A DNA stretch of 64,000 nt from Seiridium cupressi (lineage: Eukaryota > Ascomycota > Sordariomycetes > Amphisphaeriales > Sporocadaceae). Location of the stretch: the NCBI GenBank assembly GCA_036674765.1, contig JARVKI010000024.1, positions 124,001 through 188,000 of the forward strand, written 5' to 3'. A program made the position numbers and the translations under genes. This document shows, piece after piece, positions 55,698 through 64,000 of this stretch. Positions within the stretch are counted from its first letter, which is position 1. Each line of letters starts with the position of its first letter. Under the pieces are notes generated by a model, which saw nothing but the letters and a program-made list of their open reading frames with translations, had not been told where the DNA came from and made no database searches.

Positions 55698-56600
55698 CTA
55701 CATCAGCACGGCTGCATGATGGCTCTCAACATACTCCTTCAGCACTACATCTCTGAGGGCCTCATTTCCCTTCAAAGTTTCACACAGAGCATTGCAATTA
55801 TCGCCCATCGAAAAGGTGGCATATAACTCCTCACGGAACTCACACTGCTCGTCCGTTTCCGTACACCGTCTGGCGGGATACTGCTCTACATCACCGTACG
55901 CGAGACGGAAAGCCGGCTTCGAGGTGTGGTTCGCGGACGGGCTTTCGTTCAGCCAGTAGGTATGATTCAGTATATACCCATCATCCCAGTACAGCGTGGG
56001 GCTTGCAGACATGAATGTATCGAACAGATCCGGTCTGGTGAGAAGCGCGTACTAGTCGAACAAGTCACCAAAGGAGTGCCCATACAGCGCCTCTACCGAT
56101 GTCCACCTTGGGGAATTGAGAGCTCACGAACGGCTTCAGGCTGTGCTCGAGGAAGTAAATGAAGTCATTCAGGCCCTCGCCCACGCCCAGAACTGCGGGG
56201 TCCTCCCCAGCGTCATGGGCTGGTAGTCGATGCTGCGCTGCGATCCATACACCGAGTCAGTGATCGGGCAGCCGATGCTGACGACGATGTAGTCCGGCTG
56301 CGCCAGCTCGACGGCGTCGCGGCGCCGCTAGGCTTTTGTGGCGCTCATGCCAAGGGCATTGCCGCCTAGGACGTACCTGCATGGGTATATCAGTCTCCAT
56401 GAACGGGCGGCTCTCTCGAAAACTGGCGGTTGGAACGTACATAGGCAGCGCAGTGACGTTGTCGACATCTCGCGATGCCCAGTCCAGAGGGCATGAGAAT
56501 TGGATTTGGTAGCAGATGCCTGGCAGGTTAAAACGAAGTGGCACTCTAGTCTCGTAGACTTGAGGACCTCGGTCAATGGCATAATGATATAAATACAAGG
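55698..56600 (-). pseudogene. Decayed alpha/beta-hydrolase (IroE/Fes-like putative esterase)
   Basis: Minus-strand remains of an esterase of the family that includes siderophore esterases. The 5' part (about 56600-56420) reads RGPQVYETRVPLRFNLPGIC and TALPMY. A plausible intron then leads to VLGGNALGMSATKA, ending in an in-frame stop near 56330. Pieces continue in changing frames: QPDYIVVSIGCPITDSVYGS, then GVGEGLNDFIYFLEHSLKPF, then the nucleophile elbow GHSFGDLFD. A TAG at about 56052-56054 follows directly, before YALLTRPDLFDTFMSASPTL. The remaining frame is open to the stop at 55698. At least two stops and two frameshifts make function impossible, yet motifs are well kept, so decay is recent. 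Confidence 0.85.
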
Positions 56601-56608
56601 TTCATGGT

Positions 56609-56649
<41 letters not shown>
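56609..56649. repeat. Compound CA/TA microsatellite
   Basis: About 13 nt of alternating CA (56609-56621) followed by about 28 nt of alternating AT (56622-56649), immediately upstream of the esterase pseudogene. The AT part could form a cruciform. Confidence 0.9.
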
Positions 56650-56653
<4 letters not shown>

Positions 56654-57013
56654 ATATTGTAGAAATTATATGCTGTCTATTAATCATATAATTATGATCT
56701 TCTCTTGCTTTAAAGCATTTACCGATAGCTGAAGTAAGGTGCCTAACATCCGACATTCCTCTCCTGCAGATGGGCCTTCCAAAGCTGCGAGCCTCCTTCT
56801 GTCGCCGTATCTTTCGATCCCAAGAGCCCGAACCGCTACTTTCAATTCATCCGGCGAATCTGGATAAGCCCAGTGTTTCTTCCATTTGATAAGTTAAGAT
56901 GAGGATCGAATATCGATGCATGCATGGCAATCCTGCGCTAAGGTGCACGAATATGGAGACATGGGAGTGAAAAACTCATTTTCGGTCTGTGGTAGGTTTG
57001 GTCCTCTTTGGCC

Positions 57014-57660
57014 TTAAGTTCCGATAACCGATGGAATATGGTGAAATTCCTCTAATCTCTGCGAGTTTTTACCGAACGCGGATTCCAGAGACTCTTCGAT
57101 AGCGTCCTCGGTGAGGTTTGGGCGCCTAGTGCTTCCAGCAGCGGTGTCACCTGTGCGAAATGAGAATCTCCCCAAGTCGGCCACATCCGCGATACTATCC
57201 AGACGACGAAGCAGCTCGTCGGTCAACTTCTCCCAGACCTTGACTATAGTGGTAATTGGTTCGTTACATCGTGAAGATATACGAGCGAGTGAAGGACGGC
57301 TTCTTAGTGAGTCGTATATTCGATATGCTTCGTGGTACCGCTTACGCAGCGTTTCCTCCGAGCCAGCGTCCCGAGTACTCGGACAAGAAGCTTCTAGAAA
57401 GGTTCATGCATTTATGGTAAGCTACCAAGAATAGTAAAGGGCCAATTAGAGTGGCATAATTCCGTGAAATTTCTGCCCCGAGTGCGCTTTGCAGAACAAG
57501 GCGAATAGAGTGACCCCCGCACTGCAACTCGAGCAAGTTGGGGTCTTTCGAAAGACATACTCGTAAGTCTGCAATCTAGGCGATGAGTCCAAGAAAGGGC
57601 TCCAGTGTGATGATATATTTCAAATTGTCCCCAGACGCAGTACAGTATCTGATTGTAATT
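57014..57660 (-). pseudogene. Possible fragmented gene of unknown family
   Basis: Minus-strand reading gives two protein-like blocks. One, about 57570-57430, includes LRVCLSKDPNLLELQCGGHS and LVLQSALGAEISRNYATL. The other, about 57404-57014, includes SEETLRKRYHEAYRIYDSLR and VWEKLTDELLRRLDSIADVA, ending at a stop at 57014. They are separated by stops, and the only splice pair between them (GTAGCT...TCTAG) is about 32 nt and shifts the frame. No ATG with context is seen. It could be a decayed helical protein or a real gene I cannot splice; no domain is recognised. Confidence 0.4.
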
Positions 57661-58342
57661 ACTCAAATGCAGAAGTTCTCAGTGGAGGTTCACGTAGAAG
57701 AGTGTAAACACGAAAGGGTGAAGACAGTGGGAATGCTTGTTCCCGCCACTGCAATTCTCTGAAAAATCATGATGCATGGCGGAGCCAGATAGAATAGTCC
57801 ACAGCCGTGATGCTATGTGCTATCGCATCAATCGCACACCTCCTTCTTCAGCTACATTGTACGCAAGGACAGCAGTTGCTCCGAGCTGCGGGCCGGCACG
57901 ACAGGGCTTAGTGTAGGCTCTGGGGCGCGACATGCTCGCTATCGTGCCCCAGGAAATGGCAAATGCGCTAGCCGTATCCGGTTCAAAGTATTATCAGATT
58001 ACTCTCGTGTACTTAGGCAATCGCTCTATCTAGGTGTAGTTGCTCATTGTGAATCATATCAACCGATGATTTCACTTGAACTTCTCAAAAAGTTGGTGCC
58101 CTCAGACATGCCCATTCCTTCAACGTCATTGTGACAATCCTGGCGGTTTGGAGGACAAAGGCGCCAAAACACAAATCATGACGTAGCTTACACCTCCAAA
58201 ACGCCATCGTGGATGTTGCCCACCAAGAACAACGTCACACCTCAACAGTCCATTGACAACACTCACAATCGTGCTGCTAACACATCCTGCGAACTTACCA
58301 AACTTAAACTTTTGATTTTCAACTTACAAACCAAGCACCACA
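57661..58342. other. Intergenic, upstream of bli-3-like gene
   Basis: 680 bp. A plus frame at 57817-58134 shows no homology. The last 150 bp are CA-rich and pyrimidine-poor toward the ATG at 58343, as in fungal 5' UTRs. Confidence 0.4.
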
Positions 58343-59028
58343 ATGTCTACATTCTCCAACGCCAACACTGGCGGCAAGACAGCCGACCCTGTCACAGCCA
58401 AGAACATTGACACCGCTGTGCCCTTGAAGCAGAAGATCGAGGACCTAAGCTCCTTTATCTCATCGCGCCAATATGGCATGATGACAACCCGCGACACGAA
58501 GACCGGGAAGCTCGTTTCCCGTGCCATGGCATTGGCAGGCAAGGTACTTACTTCCTGATTCCACTCTGATCTTTGGGCAATGACGATGCTGACTTTGTTC
58601 TATAGGAATCTGGCGACATTGACCTAGTCTTCACCACGAACACCGAGTCGCACAAGACGGACGAGCTGGCCTCGGACCCCCATGTCAACATCTCCTTCAT
58701 CGACTCGTCGGGCCAGTGGGCATCCTTCGCCGGCGACGCGCACGTCGAGACGGACCGCGAGGTCGTCAAGAAGTACTACAGCTCGTCCCTGAAGGCCTGG
58801 CTGGGTGACCTGGGCGACGGCAAGCACGACGGCTCCAAGAACGACCCGCGGATCGGCGTCATCCGAGTCAGGACCACGACGGCCACATACCTGCTGACGA
58901 ACAAGACGGCGGTAACGAGAGCTGCCGAGATTGCCAAGGGTACATTGACGGGCAGCGCACCGGAGATTGGGAAGCTCAGGGAGATCTCCGAGTATGAGGT
59001 ACAGCAGTGGAGATCGATCGCTACGTAG
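58343..59028 (+). CDS. bli-3: bli-3-like FMN-binding split-barrel protein
   Basis: Small pyridoxamine-phosphate-oxidase-like flavoprotein of the general-stress family, homologous in outline to blue-light-induced BLI-3 of Neurospora. Exon 1 is 58343-58543 and exon 2 is 58606-59028 (intron GTACTT...TATAG); 624 nt, 207 residues. The N-part reads KQKIEDLSSFISSRQYGMMTTRD and KLVSRAMALAGK. The barrel continues GDIDLVFTTNTESHKTDEL, HVNISFIDSSGQWASFAGDA and IGVIRVRTTTATYLLTN. The protein ends with a short charged tail. Cofactor binding is from family knowledge. Light or stress control would fit the family but no regulatory site was identified. Confidence 0.88.
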
Positions 59029-59526
59029 GAGGGATGAATATTGAGCTTTGACGTGTATAAAGCTGGAGTAAACTAGGAAATATCACTACTATTACCACCA
59101 TGCAACCTCATTACTGCAACACGATTTTTGATAAGGCGCTTAGACATCTTGATGGCAACTAGGCCTTCTGAAAGGAAGATAAAAGACTGACATCATTGCG
59201 AGAGGGAATGTTGCTCATTAACACCCTTTCGGTCAATTCCAATCCCACAATAACATCATGAAAGTACTAAACATTAGTGGAATCAACTGGGTCGAACGAC
59301 AGCCGATATGTTGTTAACTCCATCTATCAAGTACACTCGATTGCGAAAATAATGTTATGGTTATAATTTGTACATTGATACGGCTCAAGCCACTACATTA
59401 CAATCCCAAACGTCGTGATAACATTTCCAATTCGTTCAAAAACGTGACAAAGTTGGCTGGATAGCATAGATCCCTGCTTGTCATTCAGCAACCAACAAAA
59501 TTTCCAAAGAGTGACATTCAGAGACT
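59029..59526. other. Convergent intergenic region
   Basis: 500 bp between two converging genes; AT-rich 3' UTR-like DNA. No further feature seen. Confidence 0.4.
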
Positions 59527-60830
59527 TTAGAAGTTGGCGAGCATAGCAGCTCCACCAAAGAGAGCAGCAGCACCGACGGCAGCCGTCTTCATCGGGGCAC
59601 CTGGGTTGGAAGTGGAGGTAGCAGCAGATCCTCCCGATGTAGCGGCAGGGAAGGTTGTTGTCGGTGTAGCGACACCGCTGGTGAACGGCACTCCAGCGGT
59701 ACCGGATGATGCACTAGTGTAGGCGGGCGTAGCCGAGGAAGCGGTAGGGTCTGGAGTCGCGGTGGTGTTACCAGGGTTGAGGACCCTAGGAATATGTTAG
59801 TTATCTAGAAGCGATAATACTTGTGGACAAAGACTTACTGGTCAATGACATGAACAACACCGTTGCTGACCAGCAGATCTGGAACGGTCACTTTGGCAGA
59901 GTTGACAAAGACGGTTCCATTGATGACGCTAATGGTCACGTCGTTGCCGTTCATAGTAGTCAGGGTCGAGTTCTGAAGCCCTGAGCTGTAAGCAACGTTG
60001 TTCTCAATGACGTGGTACCCGAGGGTGCTGGCGAGGTCTTCGGTCGAAAGGTTGGCCAAGACGCTGCCAACGGCGTTGAAAGCATCGTTGTTGGGTGCGA
60101 AGATGGTGACGTCTCTCATGGAACCGACGTCGAGGTTGGCGGCCTTGATGGCACCGGCTGCAGCGGTGAGGTTGGCGTTTGAGAGTGTGTCGGTGACATT
60201 CTCAGGGATAGAAAGGACACCATCGATGATATGGATGACACCACCAGTGAAATTAAGGTTCTGTTGAATCGTTAGGTCAGTTTGTCTATTATATCTGCTC
60301 ATTTCATTGGGGCACGGACCGCTGTGACAACACTGGCGTTCTGCTTGAGAGCACTGAAGAAAGTGACGTTGTTATCCGACATTCTGGCCTCGACCCGTTG
60401 TCCGCCAGTGATGTTTGCGTATGTCTCGTTTGTCAGGTATGTCGGGATGAACACGGATGTGTTGCCGATGCTGTCCGCATACTGAGTACCGTTCAAGACG
60501 TGATAGTTCAACAGGGCCGTCAACGCCGCGTTGTCAGTTGGAGTAGCGGCGGCACCAGTTTGATTGAGCAATGCGTTAAGAGCGTCGTTGTTGGGCGCAA
60601 GGATCGTGACGTTGCTCAAGGAGGATAGTCTTTGACCAAGTCCGGAACTCTGGAGAATGCCTGCGAGATGTCAGCCGATGTGTACATAGCAGGCGGTGGT
60701 GGCATCAAATCATACCATTGAGCGTGGACAAGCTCGAGTTCTGAGCGCCGAGAGCATCAGTCAAACTCGTGGTCGACTGAGCTGTGACTGAGCTGGCCAA
60801 TGCCAATGGAAGAGTGCGCTTGAGCTGCAT
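59527..60830 (-). CDS. Two-domain fasciclin (FAS1) GPI-anchored protein
   Basis: Secreted adhesion-type protein. Four exons: 60830-60716, 60660-60320, 60260-59839 and 59785-59527; 1137 nt, 378 residues. A short signal peptide (MQLKRTLPLALASSVTAQ) is followed by FAS1 domain 1 (about 20-155), with the H1 motif NVTILAPNNDALNAL and H2 block NYHVLNGTQY. FAS1 domain 2 (about 160-290) has DVTIFAPNNDAFNAVGSV, GYHVIENNVAYSS and GVVHVIDQ. A Ser/Thr/Pro-rich spacer and hydrophobic end (AAVGAALFGGAAMLANF) form the GPI signal. The second intron starts GTCCGT, a weak donor, but frame and H-block continuity require it. Many sequons imply heavy glycosylation. Cell-surface adhesion or wall role is inferred from family. 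Confidence 0.92.
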
Positions 60831-61963
60831 TGTGAATAATTTTCTTCCGGTTCCGTCTTGTCCAGTCTCTCGGTGTTATCCGGTAATGGTAATGTACGCG
60901 GATTTCTTTTCCACAATCTTCGAGGGAGGTACGAACCCTTTATGAACCATCGGGGGAGCCAAGGGGGCCAATGGCAAAGGTCACCAAGGTCCACGATCCA
61001 TAGTCCAGCCAATGCTAGAGCTTGGCGTTGCATAAACGCAAGTCAAGAGAGGACAGACTAGTCGATCTCCCAAACCGTCATATCCGTCAGCTCGATCGCT
61101 TTGACATGAAAAAGCCTAAAGCTTGGTGATTAGTCTTTTTTTGACATATGCATCAGCAGATGACATCTTCCACACTTCCAATCACGGCAGACTCTCCAGT
61201 GAAGTCCTCATCGAACCCAAATCTATCCCATCTTCGACAATCGGGAAAAAAGACAATATAGGGTACCGTTGCCTTCCATAAAGAGTAACCAGCACGAAAT
61301 CTGCTGGGAGGCCATAGTCTATCCTCCAGGTTATTTTCACGTAATGTAAACTGACTATTATGAAAGTCAATGTCGTCAGTCTGGAGGCCAAAAAGGGAAC
61401 AGTCTAACTGGTGGCGCTCGCCTCATTGGTCGGGGTTTTCTCGCAGTACCCTAGCACCTAATCCCCGCATTTTCGTCTAGGATTTTCGCTGGGATCGAAT
61501 CGGAATCCCGCTCCCCACACTGCCGCTGCCCCTAGCCTGTTTTGCTGGAAACCTTGGTGCTGAATCGCAGCGCTCTGATTGGCTTTGATTACACCCCAAG
61601 AAGGTCCAGCTCGCTGAGCTGTCTTGGTTCGGAAAAGTCGGCCGGCACAGACCGTGTTAGTCTACACAGATCCACGTTCTAGTGTTTGAGGCTATGCTGA
61701 GGCCAACGTTGTAATTGGTGATGCTAAGGCGTATTTTCAGGTTTTCAAGCACTGAAAATGAGCGGCTTCTTTGCTGGTCATGAGACCGCGGGTATGCGTG
61801 GCCCTCATAGCTGAGGGGCTGCCGTCCGCATATGGGGCTCCATTGTCACGATGCTTGGTCTGGGCCCGATACTGAACGCTTCTACGCTTATTACTCCTCA
61901 ACCTAAATGTTTAGTATGATGGGTCAGTCGAAGTGGCACAAACGATCTGGAACATCGGTCAAG
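60831..61963. other. Intergenic, promoter side of FAS1 gene
   Basis: 1.1 kb; no gene supported. The part next to 60830 should be the FAS1 promoter. Confidence 0.4.
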
Positions 61964-62849
61964 TTAGCCACACGATATGACGTCGCAATTGCGGTCCGAG
62001 ACATTCCATGATTTCTGCCAATTACCTCCCTTCGATAAAAAGTTCCAGGGCGATATCGTCATATCAATACGGACAACCCATCGGAGTGCCACAGGGATCC
62101 GGAAAGAGGAAGCACCCTGATAATTAATCATTTGTGTCATGTCGGGTTTTTCGAACAAGATGTTAGTACAATCTCGAAGCCCGAGTCGAATAAGGTCAAT
62201 TTCGCCCGATACGCCAACCATACTTTCTAGCTTGGAATACATCTAGCACAGTGAAAGTGGCTGTGGTTAACGTATCCCTGAGTATGGCTACCTTGGCAAT
62301 CTGCTTGGTCGCTCTTCAAGCAGTGCCAAAACATTGTCATCATCCAGCCAGCCGGTGACGGACCAGAAAGGCGAGCTCGAAGAGCAGTTGTTCCTGGCCT
62401 TGATCAAAGCTTCTATGAATGCACAACGCAACCCTAAACCAGCCCCTGAAATCTAAAATACAAACCTTGAACTCCAAACGACCTAATTACAGAGTGTTGA
62501 TGGTATTTCCTCGAGTATTTAAACTCGTATCTCGCCATCAACTCTGACAGCCCTATTCTCAAGAACCTCCATGGGAACCTGCAGCTGAGGCGAACTTAGA
62601 CCTTGTATGTCATTGCTTTCATGTCAACACTAGTGTGCTCAGCACGAAGTGCTGAGTCGACCATCACACCGGCTCGTTCCACTTCGTGATGACTAGTTTG
62701 GCATTCTTGGGCAACTGCGTATGACTGAGGGAGGAACTGATGAAGTTCCGCCGAAAATCTGACTCATCGGTTCGTATGTCACGTTGACGAGTTATTGGGT
62801 CGTATCCACCAGCCCCAAGCCTGCCCATTGAAACGGTCATCTGGACCAC
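61964..62849 (-). pseudogene. Possible degenerate gene, family unknown
   Basis: Minus-strand protein-like blocks occur in order but in different frames. They are MGRLGAGGYDPITRQRDIR with NAKLVITKWNEPV-stop (62849-62664), VPMEVLENRAVRVDGEIRV-stop (about 62578-62520), CSSSSPFWSVTGWLDDDNVL (about 62390-62340) and SGEIDLIRLGLRDCTNILFE to ISPWNFLSKGGNWQKSW (62205-61990). Stops and frame changes between blocks suggest decay. I do not recognise the family. Confidence 0.35.
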
Positions 62850-64000
62850 TGATGCTGGGAATATCGACGGACTGTTTTATTCGTCAACTGTCGTGGGGCT
62901 GCGCCGTTGTTATGTGTAGTAGAGGTCTGATCCAGAGCCCGGATTTGTCATGACTTGGCAGATCAGGTAGGTAGAGTCTTGTCCTCTTGGAGCGGTCGAT
63001 CGGAACGCTCGTTCTCTTCTTGTCATATGTTAGAGGTGGCCTGCTGTCAGGATACTAGTATTGCTCACCGATCTGTTGGTTAGACGCACAAATCCACCGT
63101 GCACTAGCCACTAGCATTCACCAACTATATTAAAGTTATTTCTACTGCTGAGATATCGATACCTGAGGGGTTATTTTGACATGACATCGCTTTGTCCTTG
63201 ATGTTTGTCTCTGCTGGTCGCGTTGATGCATGATTGGATTCCATAATCTCGCTGCCAGAATCTTGTGAGCTAGGTTGTGTCTCAGAAAGCAGATGAGTGT
63301 TGTGCGGGACACATTAAGCAACCCTTCATGATACAACCACCATTCATGCGCAAAAATGACTGTTGTTGATGCCGGCCATTGCAGACTTCAGCTTTCCTGA
63401 AAGTTCGACTTGTCGAGGGCTTTTTTCTCAAAGAACATGAAATGGACCATAAACAGCCTGCCATACGATGCGAATCTGCTGTCGGTCCGTCTTATCTAAC
63501 TTCGTCGCGGTTTAAGTTAGAGGGCGACTAGCAGCGATGAACGTCGTAGGTTGTTGTCTTAGATCAATGCAACACTTTGCTTCTTCTGCTAGCGCTGTAT
63601 AGGTGAAGCAAATTGTGGCTGGAGCTTGGAAACAGCGGGAAGACCTCGAAGAGCGGTGAATAATAAGTCGCGATTTGAGGCGTGTCTTACTACGTGGTCG
63701 AGAGAAGGTGAATGCGTCGATGGTATCGGCACACTCGCGATCAGTGAACACCTCTGTAGTTCTGTCAGTCGCACGAAAGGGAGGGGGATTCATGTTAGAC
63801 CCCGATAGCACAAAGAGTAAGTGCAAGGAAAGACGACTTGAGGTCGATACCAGAAGTAATAGTAAAAATAAATAAATCAGATTTTGGGGTATCAAACGCT
63901 CAATCGATGATGTTGTCGCTATAAGTAAATCTCTCCTTTCTCGCCAAAGCTTTCTTCATCCTCTCCATGGATCCACGACTCCTCATCTCTTAAGTCGAGC
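62850..64000. other. Right end, no gene seen
   Basis: 1.15 kb to the window edge. Minus frame 63895-63512 begins with a hydrophobic stretch (LIYLFLLLLLVS) but shows no domain and overlaps plus frames of similar length, so it is not called. A gene may begin beyond the right edge. Confidence 0.4.

Noticed and set aside
63512..63895. Minus frame with a hydrophobic N-terminus at the right edge
   Set aside because: Start-proximal Leu run comes from a T/A-rich tract; no domain, and competing plus-strand frames.
1..64000. CRISPR arrays, bacterial operons, telomeric repeats or complete transposons
   Set aside because: None seen: no regularly spaced repeats, no TTAGGG arrays, no transposase or reverse transcriptase motifs, and gene structure is fungal throughout.

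Overview
The window is nuclear DNA of a filamentous ascomycete (Pezizomycotina). Most genes carry short 45-130 bp GT-AG introns. Single-copy eukaryotic genes are recognisable (cyclin H/Ccl1, Dcp1, an OCRL-like inositol 5-phosphatase), and so are typical fungal families (ABC-C transporter, HET domain, ankyrin/STAND-type protein, bli-3, FAS1 and GPI proteins). There is one intron-containing tRNA-Glu. I cannot name the genus from the sequence.

Positions 1-21694 look like an accessory, secondary-metabolism-type region. In order it holds the 5' end of a cytochrome P450 running off the left edge (-), a full ABC-C exporter (+), a family-1 glycosyltransferase (-), a second paralogous glycosyltransferase (-), an acyltransferase-3 membrane protein (+, divergent from the second glycosyltransferase), an ACMSD-like amidohydrolase/decarboxylase (-), a decayed HET-domain gene (-) and a complete cytochrome P450 (+). 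No polyketide synthase, NRPS or terpene synthase lies in the window, so any backbone enzyme would have to be to the left of position 1 or absent. The set (oxidise, glycosylate twice, acylate, decarboxylate, export) suggests an acylated glycoside or glycolipid pathway. That reading is inference.

Positions 22644-41247 are mixed: an unknown small membrane protein, cyclin H, a frameshifted ankyrin-repeat gene, a rhamnogalacturonan acetylesterase-like SGNH enzyme, a GPI-anchored secreted protein with palindromic promoter elements, an OPT transporter, a phytanoyl-CoA dioxygenase-like gene with a 3' frameshift, a short protein relic, tRNA-Glu(UUC), a Cys-rich single-pass membrane protein and a Mep2-type ammonium transporter. 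A long gene-poor stretch follows (41248-45730).

Positions 45731-64000 hold the inositol 5-phosphatase, Dcp1, another gene-poor stretch, a YAT-type amino acid permease, an alpha/beta-hydrolase pseudogene with a stop and frameshifts beside a CA/TA microsatellite, an uncertain fragmented gene, a bli-3-like FMN-binding protein, a two-domain fasciclin GPI protein, and a relic-bearing right end without a convincing gene. Exon boundaries were placed by hand from reading frame, splice consensus and family alignment from memory. Where summed exon lengths divide by three this is noted as support.
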